Positions 1-6,284 of a stretch of 13,556 bases of DNA are shown here, one piece after another. A program made the position numbers and the translations under genes. Under the pieces are notes generated by a model. The model did not search any database, had not been told where the DNA came from, and saw nothing but the letters and a program-made list of their open reading frames with translations. The stretch is from Acidobacteria bacterium CG_4_9_14_3_um_filter_49_7 (GTDB taxonomy: Bacteria; Acidobacteriota; Holophagae; Thermotomaculales; Thermotomaculaceae), in assembly GCA_002789615.1 (NCBI GenBank), contig PFTO01000104.1, forward strand, positions 1-13,556. The letters run 5' to 3'. Every line of letters starts with the position of its first letter. Within the stretch, counting starts at the first letter, position 1.

Positions 1-25
1 TGTACCTGATCACTGTTTCCTGCAT
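1..25 (-). CDS. 5' end of a gene cut by the left window edge, product unknown
   Basis: Reading the minus strand, an ATG at 25-23 opens a frame of eight codons (MQETVIRY) before the window ends. It is preceded by a textbook ribosome binding site, AAGGAGG, with a 7-nt spacer, and by a candidate promoter and a small leader hairpin. The frame is too short to identify the protein. It lies downstream of the TPR-like gene on the same strand, separated by about 97 nt of repeat-rich sequence, so it may be transcribed from its own promoter rather than by read-through. The start call rests on the strong ribosome binding site alone. Confidence 0.6.
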
Positions 26-40
26 AGCTTGTCCTCCTTG

Positions 41-55
41 ACCGCTTTCAGCGGT
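41..55 (-). other. Small hairpin in the leader of the left-edge gene
   Basis: ACCGCT and AGCGGT form a perfect 6-bp stem around a 3-nt loop, just upstream of the AAGGAGG ribosome binding site of the left-edge gene. It would lie near the 5' end of the transcript predicted from the promoter at 56-84. The 11-base core (cgctttcagcg on the plus strand) recurs at 12304-12314 in the spacer before cutA, so it may be a dispersed palindrome rather than a gene-specific regulatory element. Confidence 0.4.
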
Positions 56-84
56 TCTATAGGTGTCAACCTATATCAGGACAA
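56..84 (-). promoter_or_regulatory. Candidate sigma-70-type promoter with overlapping palindrome
   Basis: On the minus strand TTGTCC (84-79) and TATAGA (61-56) are separated by exactly 17 nt, four of six matches each to the -35 and -10 consensus. A perfect 7-bp inverted repeat (TATAGGT, 4-nt centre, ACCTATA; 58-75) covers the -10 element and spacer, where a repressor operator would typically lie. This is inferred from pattern only. Confidence 0.4.
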
Positions 85-85
85 G

Positions 86-106
86 ACAGAACACAGAACA
101 CAGAAC
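86..106. repeat. Heptamer tandem repeat, acagaac x3
   Basis: Three perfect head-to-tail copies of the heptamer ACAGAAC lie between the left-edge gene and the end of the TPR-like gene. The same word or its complement recurs in other intergenic stretches: around 8314-8351 and 8421-8432, and at 11455-11464. Confidence 0.75.
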
Positions 107-121
107 ACTGTCTTTCTTCTG

Positions 122-1105
122 TCAATTTCTCCCGAAACGGCCGGATACGATGCTCAGGGCGTCCATGGCTGCTTTCCAGGCAATGAGTTCTTCCCGGATA
201 AAGTAGATGCTGCCCTGGCTTTTCTCTGTGCGATAGGGAAGGGACAAAAGCTCCTTTCTTTTCAGTGCTTCAGGGGGGATTTTGCTTTCGGACATCGCGT
301 CTTTGAGACTGAGGACGTCAAACATATCAACCCGGGCATCTTTTCGGAATTGAAAGCGTCGGGTAACTGTCTCCACCGTGATTCGTTTGTTGAAATTGAA
401 GGCTTTCTGGAGAAAGGCCAGGTAGTCGTCATTTCCAGCCTGATACCGGCACTGGGCCTTTCCGATCAGCGCGGCCACGTTGCCATAGTTTTCGCTTAGC
501 GCCAGATCGCAGAGTGCTTCTCCTGCTGAGTATTGTTTGTGATAGATTGCTATGTCTGCGAGGTTTGTGATGGTTTCCATGGAGCATCCTTCCCGGGTTA
601 ATGGAAAACTCAGCCACGGCAACAGCCGGTCTGTTTCGTTCCGTTTCACGCAGAAGGTGACGTATTGTTCGATGGTACCCGGATCCGGTGAACTGCAAAG
701 AAGCATGTCAAATACCATGTAAACAAAACGGGGGTTTCCGTCTTCCAGCAACTGATTCAACAATTGCCTTAACCGTGCGATTTTCCGATCGGTTTTCTGG
801 AACAGGGTGCTGGTTTCTCCGTCATCAAAATGGGCGGTTAAAAGCAATCGGACCTCTTCTTCAGAAGGATTTCCGGTTGCAACGCTGTTCTGAGCTTCAT
901 GGAAAATGGATACGAGGTTGGCCTGCATCCGCTGAGAAAGTTCACAGTCTTCCGGGAGCCGGCCGGTCAGAATTTTCAGCATGTTCTCTGGCTCAGATAC
1001 AGACAAAATAAAGGAAGTAGCCGGCAGCTTCATTCGCATGAAGAGCATGATCGTGAGCGCTTTTTCTTTTGCATCAAAGCACTCTACAGCAAGAAAATCC
1101 TTCAC
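122..1105 (-). CDS. TPR-like helical protein of unknown function, last gene of the mnmA operon
   Basis: This 327-residue protein is not recognised as a named family. It is largely helical and acidic, without a signal peptide or convincing membrane segment, so probably cytoplasmic. Residues about 181-241 resemble tetratricopeptide-type helix pairs (alternating small and large residues, with an LADIAIYHKQYSAGEALCDLAL-like pattern). The last 65 residues, from about 263, weakly resemble an excisionase/MerR-type DNA-binding unit ending in an IYFIREELIAWK motif. Its ATG overlaps the mnmA stop as ATGA, so the two are translationally coupled and certainly co-transcribed. The position suggests a role linked to the operon, but operon mates here are functionally mixed, so no function is inferred. 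The gene is certain; the domain reading is tentative. Confidence 0.85.
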   Translation of the reverse strand: MKDFLAVECFDAKEKALTIMLFMRMKLPATSFILSVSEPENMLKILTGRLPEDCELSQRMQANLVSIFHEAQNSVATGNPSEEEVRLLLTAHFDDGETSTLFQKTDRKIARLRQLLNQLLEDGNPRFVYMVFDMLLCSSPDPGTIEQYVTFCVKRNETDRLLPWLSFPLTREGCSMETITNLADIAIYHKQYSAGEALCDLALSENYGNVAALIGKAQCRYQAGNDDYLAFLQKAFNFNKRITVETVTRRFQFRKDARVDMFDVLSLKDAMSESKIPPEALKRKELLSLPYRTEKSQGSIYFIREELIAWKAAMDALSIVSGRFGRN

Positions 1106-2145
1106 ATTGCCTCCACGATGATGCCGCCGCCGAGTACTGTGTCTTCGGCGTAAGCGGCCAGAATCTGGCCCGGGGCCACTGCGGTAATCGGATCTTGAAA
1201 TCGGACCAACAACGACGTGTCGTCAATTCGGGAAACAGTTTCCACTGGCTTCGGTTCCTGATTGTATCGGACACATGCAGATATTACTCCGGAAATTTCA
1301 GACAGGTGGTTGAAACCCCGGACAAGAACCGTTCTTTTTTCAAGGAAATGCCGCTCCCCCACGACGACGGTTCGGTTCCGGGCATCCAGTTTCAGCACAT
1401 ACAATGGCTCATGCCAGGCAATGCCCAGACCCTTGCGTTGACCGATTGTATATGCGGACATCCCGTGATGAAGCTTGAAGATGTGTCCGGATACGTGTTT
1501 GATGAATCCGGGCTTCTCTGAGATTTTTCCTGAAACAAAGGAGTTGGGGGATTCTCCTCCTGTAAAACAAAGCTCCTGGCTTTCCCGTTTGTCCGCTACC
1601 GCCAGATCCAGCTTTTCCGCAATTTTACGAACTTCCGGTTTGGTCATTTCCCCCAGCGGGAATATCATCTGCTCAATATGTTCGGGCCGAACCATGGACA
1701 GAAAGTAGGACTGATCTTTGCTGATATCTTTACCGCGATGCAGTTTCCCGTCCTCTATCCGGCAGTAGTGACCGGTTGCCAGCTTTTCACAGTTATAATC
1801 CTCCAACCGTTCCACCAGGCGTCCAATCTTCAGAAAGCGGTTGCACCGTCCACAGGGATTTGGGGTTTGCCCCAGGCGATAGGCATCGATAAAGGGCTGC
1901 ACAATTGTCCGGTCAAATTCTTCCGAAAGATCCAATGTATGATGGGGAATACCCAGCTTCCGGCACACTTCTTTCGCGTCTTCCGTGTCCTGTCTGGAAC
2001 AGCAGATTTTCAGGTTGCACCGGGCCACTTCCACATCCGGATGAAACACAAGCGTGATGCCGGTGACTTTATGACCGGCCTCTTTCAACAGATGGGCTGC
2101 GGCACAGGAGTCCACTCCTCCGCTCATGGCCAGCAGTACGCGCAT
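1102..2145 (-). CDS. mnmA: tRNA-specific 2-thiouridylase MnmA
   Basis: MnmA uses ATP and a persulfide relay to place sulfur on C2 of the wobble uridine (U34) of tRNA-Lys, -Glu and -Gln in the cytoplasm. The 347-residue length is normal. The N-terminal PP-loop carries SGGVDS (residues 8-13), which binds ATP. The two catalytic cysteines are C101 in NPCGRCN and C193 in SQELCFTG. The central GQRKGLG stretch (235-241) and the C-terminal beta domain are also typical. C98 makes the first motif a CxxC, where E. coli has aspartate; this variant is common in other phyla. A CCS cluster at 48-50 is also seen in homologues. The ATG has a strong GAGGAG site lying inside the mazG 3' end, and mazG stops 2 nt upstream. 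Confidence 0.97.
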   Translation of the reverse strand: MRVLLAMSGGVDSCAAAHLLKEAGHKVTGITLVFHPDVEVARCNLKICCSRQDTEDAKEVCRKLGIPHHTLDLSEEFDRTIVQPFIDAYRLGQTPNPCGRCNRFLKIGRLVERLEDYNCEKLATGHYCRIEDGKLHRGKDISKDQSYFLSMVRPEHIEQMIFPLGEMTKPEVRKIAEKLDLAVADKRESQELCFTGGESPNSFVSGKISEKPGFIKHVSGHIFKLHHGMSAYTIGQRKGLGIAWHEPLYVLKLDARNRTVVVGERHFLEKRTVLVRGFNHLSEISGVISACVRYNQEPKPVETVSRIDDTSLLVRFQDPITAVAPGQILAAYAEDTVLGGGIIVEAM

Positions 2146-2147
2146 GT

Positions 2148-2936
2148 CTATTTCTCCTCGGCCTTTGCCGCCTGCCAGAGTTCTTCCAGCTTTTCCGGCG
2201 TGGATGCGGTCACATCGGCTGTTTTTTCCATTTTATCAAATCGTCCCATAAATTTGCGGTTACTGAGGCGAAGGGCGTCTTCCGGGTCGATTCCATGCTT
2301 CCTGGCAAAGTTGGCGATGGTGAACAGCAGGTCTCCCAGCTCTTCCCGAAGCCCCTCACTGTCATTTGCCGCTTCTGCTTCTTTCATTTCCGCCCACTCT
2401 TCGTGGATTTTTTCTTCCACCTGGGCCGGACTTTCCCAGTCGAACCCGATCCGGGATGTTTTTACACCGATCTGGTAAGCGACCTGGAGCGCGGGGAGAT
2501 TTTTGGGGATACCGGATAGGAAACCTTTTGGCTCAACGTTGCTGCCGTTTTCCTCTTCTCTCTCCCTGGCCTTGATCTTCTCCCAGTTTTTCAGCACCTC
2601 ATCAGTGGAATGGATGGTCTCCTCTCCGAACACATGGGGGTGGCGGCGAATCATCTTCTCATTGATGCGGAGCAGCACGTCCCCCATTGTAAAAAGGCCC
2701 TTTTCCTTCGCCATTCGCGCCATGAATACGATCTGCAATAGAACATCTCCCAGTTCACCACAAAGGGCATCAAAATCACCGTTGTCCACAGCTTCTATTA
2801 CCTCGTAGCTTTCTTCTATCAAAAAAGTTTTCAAACTTTCGAAGGTCTGTTCCCGATCCCAGGGGCAGCCGTTTTCCCCCCGAAGCCGGTCCATTATCTC
2901 CACCAGGCGCTGACATTCAGTCTTTGTTTCGCTCAC
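2148..2936 (-). CDS. mazG: Nucleoside triphosphate pyrophosphohydrolase MazG
   Basis: MazG hydrolyses (d)NTPs to NMP and pyrophosphate, cleaning the nucleotide pool. The protein shows the two tandem all-alpha MazG domains of the full-length bacterial enzyme. Counting from the chosen start, the first has the metal-binding EExxE at 41-45 with the partner ExxD at 61-64. The second repeats the pattern (EEWAE, then EELGD). The N-terminal motif GCPWDREQT is diagnostic. I chose the GTG at 2936 (262 residues) because AAGGGAGG lies just ahead of it. The frame extends to a GTG at 2951, but that has no ribosome binding site and would put the Shine-Dalgarno inside the gene. It follows the receptor gene by 33 nt and precedes mnmA by 2 nt. 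Confidence 0.95.
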   Translation of the reverse strand: MSETKTECQRLVEIMDRLRGENGCPWDREQTFESLKTFLIEESYEVIEAVDNGDFDALCGELGDVLLQIVFMARMAKEKGLFTMGDVLLRINEKMIRRHPHVFGEETIHSTDEVLKNWEKIKAREREEENGSNVEPKGFLSGIPKNLPALQVAYQIGVKTSRIGFDWESPAQVEEKIHEEWAEMKEAEAANDSEGLREELGDLLFTIANFARKHGIDPEDALRLSNRKFMGRFDKMEKTADVTASTPEKLEELWQAAKAEEK

Positions 2937-2969
2937 ATGGCCTCCCTTCACCGCTTCGGACTGCCTGAT

Positions 2970-4583
2970 TCAAAAATTGACCAACGGGCCATTGACCCGA
3001 TACCCGAACAGGTACGTGCGTCCCGGCATTGGAATTCCCGGGACGCTTTCATAGCTGTCATCCATTGCGTTTTTTACCTTCAGATAAAACCCGGTACCGA
3101 AAAAGGTCATGTCCAGCACGGAAGCATTGGACAGTCCCGGCGTATCCAGAAACTGGTAGATAACAGACAGGTCTTTCCCGTGGTAGCGGAGTACCCAGTG
3201 ATTCTTTGGCACGTGCCAGCTGTACTTGGTTTCCAGGTTTGTGGATGATTCACGGCTAATCATCTGATATCCCGCAGACCAGTTTCCGATTACTGCGGAG
3301 GCTTCCAGCCCCCAGACCCGGGAACGACCAATGTTTTCCGCGTGCCACATTTCGTCCCGTCTAACCCAGTCAATCAGTTGGGATTCATTTCGGTAGAAAA
3401 GTGTCCCCTTCCACCAGGCCCGGCCCACTGACAGGTCCACGTTCCAGGCGGATTCAGATTGAAGTGCGGCGTTTCCCTGGTTTACGGGGGAGGTGTAGTA
3501 GAGTTCCGTATAATCCGGCAGTCGAACGGTGCGGGAAGCTTCCATGGACACGCGATAACTTCTTATCCACCTGTAAATACCAACGAATGGCATCCATTCG
3601 GCCTCCCCCCTCGACGAATCCACAACGCTGATTCCCGGACGAAGCGTCCAGCCGCCAGCCTGGAGAATCGTTGCGCCCTTCACGGTCAATTGATGGTCAT
3701 TGTGCTGACCCAGGACGGGACTGGAAATATTGTTGGCTGCAAAATCATATGAAAGAAATATATTGTGTGGCAATTGAAATTCCTGTTGGAATCCACTTCG
3801 GACAGTCTGGGTGTCATTTGTGTAGAAGTCCGGATTGTCCCGGTCCAGCACAAATGTGTCATCGTGACGGATTCCGTACACGGTCAGGTTTTTCCAGCTG
3901 GCGGATGCAAGGTAGGTCTCGGTTGTTTCATGGGATGGATAGGGTGCATAAAAATCCTGGGCACCAAAGCTCTTTCGATTAAAAGCCGTAAAGACCCGAA
4001 CGCCATTTCGCTCCCCCTGCCAGGTTATGTTTGTGGTGTGGTAATCCGTATTGTCCCGATATCCGTCACTCCCTTCCAATAGATAGGAAAGACCATACTG
4101 CGCCGCGTAGATATGATAATAGCGGTCACTTCCATACGCAAAGTTGTATCGTTCTTTTTGATTGTTATTGGTGCTCAGGTTTACCTGTCCACTGAATCCG
4201 TAGGGAGAGTCTCCCCCGGAAGCAGCGGGGCGAACGGAAAAAGTTGCCAGGTCCTCCGGCGCCACCGGAATATCAAAATTGTGGTGATAGGTCTGGGAAT
4301 TGTTCAAGGGAATTCCGTTGAGTAGAACGCCCACCTGGTTTCCCCTTGCTCCCCGAAATGAAATATCTGCCTGCACCCCTCCGGGGCCTCGGGTCGAAAG
4401 GGACAGTGAAGGAAAGAAATCAAACAGGTCCGCCGCATTAAGAAGTGTGAACTCATCCATTACCGACTGGTCAATCGTTTCCGTTTTCTCCGCGCTGCCC
4501 GCTTTTGCCGTCACCACAACCTGTTCGTTTACCTTCGGATTTGCGGTCAGCAACAGCAGGGCAAGTATTAAGCCATGGCCCAT
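2970..4583 (-). CDS. TonB-dependent outer-membrane receptor (BtuB-like architecture), substrate unknown
   Basis: This is a ligand-gated outer-membrane transporter energised by TonB. After a short hydrophobic leader (residues 5-13) comes a TonB-box-like EQVVVTAK (20-27). A plug domain to about residue 140 follows (FRGARGNQVGVLLNGIPLNN is typical), then a beta-barrel rich in alternating aromatics ending in a terminal phenylalanine. At 537 residues it is shorter than BtuB (about 594 mature). The substrate cannot be read: no cobalamin riboswitch, Fur-like box or ABC transporter is adjacent. The ATG has GGGAGGGG 4-5 nt upstream and is the only start before an in-frame stop. Oddly, the leader has no lysine or arginine before its hydrophobic core. 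It is the first gene of the mazG-mnmA operon. Confidence 0.9.
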   Translation of the reverse strand: MGHGLILALLLLTANPKVNEQVVVTAKAGSAEKTETIDQSVMDEFTLLNAADLFDFFPSLSLSTRGPGGVQADISFRGARGNQVGVLLNGIPLNNSQTYHHNFDIPVAPEDLATFSVRPAASGGDSPYGFSGQVNLSTNNNQKERYNFAYGSDRYYHIYAAQYGLSYLLEGSDGYRDNTDYHTTNITWQGERNGVRVFTAFNRKSFGAQDFYAPYPSHETTETYLASASWKNLTVYGIRHDDTFVLDRDNPDFYTNDTQTVRSGFQQEFQLPHNIFLSYDFAANNISSPVLGQHNDHQLTVKGATILQAGGWTLRPGISVVDSSRGEAEWMPFVGIYRWIRSYRVSMEASRTVRLPDYTELYYTSPVNQGNAALQSESAWNVDLSVGRAWWKGTLFYRNESQLIDWVRRDEMWHAENIGRSRVWGLEASAVIGNWSAGYQMISRESSTNLETKYSWHVPKNHWVLRYHGKDLSVIYQFLDTPGLSNASVLDMTFFGTGFYLKVKNAMDDSYESVPGIPMPGRTYLFGYRVNGPLVNF

Positions 4584-4663
4584 TAAGCCCCTCCCGGTTT
4601 CGAAATCACTATGAAGCCCGGGAAGCCGAATACATTTGAATCAACTCCCGCGCAACAGACGCG

Positions 4664-4692
4664 ATTATAAAGCATGGACGTTGAAGGGTAAA
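4664..4692 (-). promoter_or_regulatory. Sigma-70-type promoter of the receptor-mazG-mnmA operon
   Basis: On the minus strand TTTACC (4692-4687) and a perfect TATAAT (4669-4664) are 17 nt apart. The expected transcription start is near 4657, giving a leader of about 74 nt before the receptor ATG at 4583. No other start or terminator lies between. No classical operator or riboswitch fold was recognised in the leader. Confidence 0.7.
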
Positions 4693-4711
4693 GAAAAGTA
4701 GGGAATTCGGA

Positions 4712-5449
4712 TCAGAATTCTGCATTCTGCTTGAAATAACAGGCCATTTCAGGAGAAGGAGGATTCTTTATCTCATGATTTTTGACCCAGTTCACGAGGC
4801 TTGTCCCCATGTCCGAAAACTGACGCCAGGTAATAGCCGGAACTGCGTCTGCAGCCTTTCGACCGATTCCCATGCTCATGAGAGGAGTGCCATCATCCTG
4901 TTTCAGGGAAATGGTCGCCACAATCAATGGCCGGTTCTGGTCTCCGTAGCACATAGCAAAAAAGCGGGAAAAAGCGTTCAGATATGCTTCCCTGGATTGG
5001 TTGTCATAAAGAATGGATGCATGTACACGGAAAGCCTTCTGTTGATTGACATATTTAACTTCAAGGGAGTAGCGACTTCCCTTTAACGCATTCACCAGGG
5101 AAGCGTAGAGCAGGCTAGACGGAGTCTGGCCCGGCGTGACGGAAGAAGCCGGCGGTGGTGGCGGAGCAGAAGCCTCACGGTGGGACCCGGGAGAATTCCC
5201 CTTCGCATCCGAAACCTTGCCGGAATCTACGGTAAACTGGGGTGAAGAAATCGATTTTGCCGTATTGGAGTGGGATTTATTCCTGAGCAACACGAATGCT
5301 ATTACCAGAATGATGATGCCGATTACGATCCAGAGGCCTTTTTCAGTTCTGGAAGGCCCCAACTTCTCGTGAACAACCGGATCACCACAGCTCGGGCAGA
5401 AACGTGTATGTTCATCGGGGACACGGGCACCGCACTTTTTACAGTACAT
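4712..5449 (-). CDS. Zinc-ribbon single-pass membrane protein, function unknown
   Basis: The 245-residue protein starts with a compact zinc ribbon: C3, C6, C18 and C21 as two CxxC pairs (YCKKCG and FCPSCG), expected to bind one zinc ion. A membrane helix at about 38-57 follows (GLWIVIGIIILVIAFVLL), so the ribbon faces the cytoplasm. After a serine/proline-rich linker (about 60-110, with five consecutive prolines) comes an extracytoplasmic domain of about 130 residues with no recognised family. The arrangement is common to many uncharacterised zinc_ribbon_2 proteins; the role is not known. The ATG has GGAG 7 nt upstream. It overlaps the preceding membrane-protein gene by 11 nt, so the two are co-expressed and may act together. 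No convincing intrinsic terminator follows. Confidence 0.88.
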   Translation of the reverse strand: MYCKKCGARVPDEHTRFCPSCGDPVVHEKLGPSRTEKGLWIVIGIIILVIAFVLLRNKSHSNTAKSISSPQFTVDSGKVSDAKGNSPGSHREASAPPPPPASSVTPGQTPSSLLYASLVNALKGSRYSLEVKYVNQQKAFRVHASILYDNQSREAYLNAFSRFFAMCYGDQNRPLIVATISLKQDDGTPLMSMGIGRKAADAVPAITWRQFSDMGTSLVNWVKNHEIKNPPSPEMACYFKQNAEF

Positions 5450-5804
5450 TCTTGTTCTCCATTCTCTCCGCGTGGGAAGAGATAAAGGGTAAAGAAAAAT
5501 GCATATCTTCTCTCTTCTTCACAATAATCCACACGCAGACAGCCAGATATGCCATCCAGTAAAAAACGGACACAAGCTGGAACAACCCCCCGATCAGGGG
5601 CAGTTCAGTGAATATTCGAAAAAGAAAGAAGATGAGGGCAGTGACGACAAAATAAATTGTTCCTTCCCGTACAATTGCCTGGCGCGCCGCCGCCAGATTC
5701 CCGTAAACCGGCCACAGGAGCAGCACCATCGGCCCTGAAAAGCAGAGAATCAGGAACTGCATCTGCCAGTTGTTTGCCCGGTTCATATTCATCTCATTTG
5801 ACAT
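5439..5804 (-). CDS. Small three-helix membrane protein, function unknown
   Basis: The product has about 121 residues with three predicted membrane helices. One starts near residue 16 (FLILCFSGPMVLLLWPV), one is YFVVTALIFFLF, and a longer one is GLFQLVSVFYWMAYLAVCVWII, followed by a KKRED cytoplasmic-type tail. I do not recognise a family. The frame also allows a GTG at 5825, but this lies upstream of the predicted transcription start, so I prefer the ATG at 5804; ATGs at 5792 and 5786 remain possible. None has a clear ribosome binding site. It overlaps the zinc-ribbon gene by 11 nt. The two form a short operon of membrane proteins. Confidence 0.75.
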   Translation of the reverse strand: MSNEMNMNRANNWQMQFLILCFSGPMVLLLWPVYGNLAAARQAIVREGTIYFVVTALIFFLFRIFTELPLIGGLFQLVSVFYWMAYLAVCVWIIVKKREDMHFSLPFISSHAERMENKNVL

Positions 5805-5813
5805 CGTATTGAC

Positions 5814-5842
5814 AGTATAAACCACATTTACTTTTTTTGCAA
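5814..5842 (-). promoter_or_regulatory. Candidate promoter of the membrane protein/zinc-ribbon pair
   Basis: On the minus strand TTGCAA (5842-5837) and TATACT (5819-5814) are separated by 17 nt. The expected start near 5807 would leave only about 3 nt before the ATG at 5804, so the transcript would be nearly leaderless or translation begins at 5792 or 5786. Confidence 0.55.
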
Positions 5843-6284
5843 AATAGAATCAATCCGCTAACTGAATGATTCAACGGGAACGTGACTATTGTTTGGCCCA
5901 TTTCTCAGCGGCTTTCCGGTACCCGTTCACTCTACAGAAACAGACGGTGAATCATGACAATATTTCCGCATTTGTGCAGGCCAATTCGCGCCGATTGTCC
6001 ACTGTTCTGATAAAATTCGAGAGTAAAAGCCAAGCCCTGCAAGGGATTCAGTTCCTTCCATCCCCAACACAGGGAAATCCCGAATAGCAGCTTGATGCAT
6101 CCTTCTTAACTCGCACAGTTTCAAGTTTGCTCTCCCAAGCCCGGTCCGTGGAAGCTCTTGCGCCTGATTGAAATCCGCTGCATATTTGCCATTGTTATCC
6201 CATATTCCACTTCAAATTTGTTTGTCTCTTCACGGGAAGTGAAGTACCATAACTATGGACTGACGCAATAAATGAGGTAGATAC
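5843..6284. other. Gap of about 440 bp between divergent genes, no confident gene
   Basis: The stretch separates the divergent small-membrane-protein and sulfatase-like genes. No tRNA, riboswitch or tandem repeat was recognised. On the minus strand a frame without stops runs from 6211 to 5927 (about 94 codons), but its only starts are a TTG at 6124 and internal ATGs with no good ribosome binding site. A 6-bp hairpin (CTTCAC, 5-nt loop, GTGAAG; 6228-6244) lies 40 nt ahead of the plus-strand gene. I found no convincing plus-strand promoter here. Confidence 0.5.

Noticed and set aside
29..499. Plus-strand frame of 156 codons at the left end
   Set aside because: It crosses the intergenic repeat and then runs antisense to the TPR-like gene; no ribosome binding site.
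1678..2478. Long plus-strand frame of 266 codons
   Set aside because: It is antisense to mnmA and mazG, whose motifs are unmistakable; it lacks a ribosome binding site and any family pattern.
4584..4711. Cobalamin riboswitch or Fur box ahead of the TonB-dependent receptor
   Set aside because: The leader is only about 74 nt, too short for a cobalamin riboswitch, and neither the conserved B12-box nor a GATAATGATTATC-like site was seen.
4703..4720. Terminator after the zinc-ribbon gene
   Set aside because: The two GAATTC arms make a weak AT-rich stem overlapping the stop codon and no T-run follows directly.
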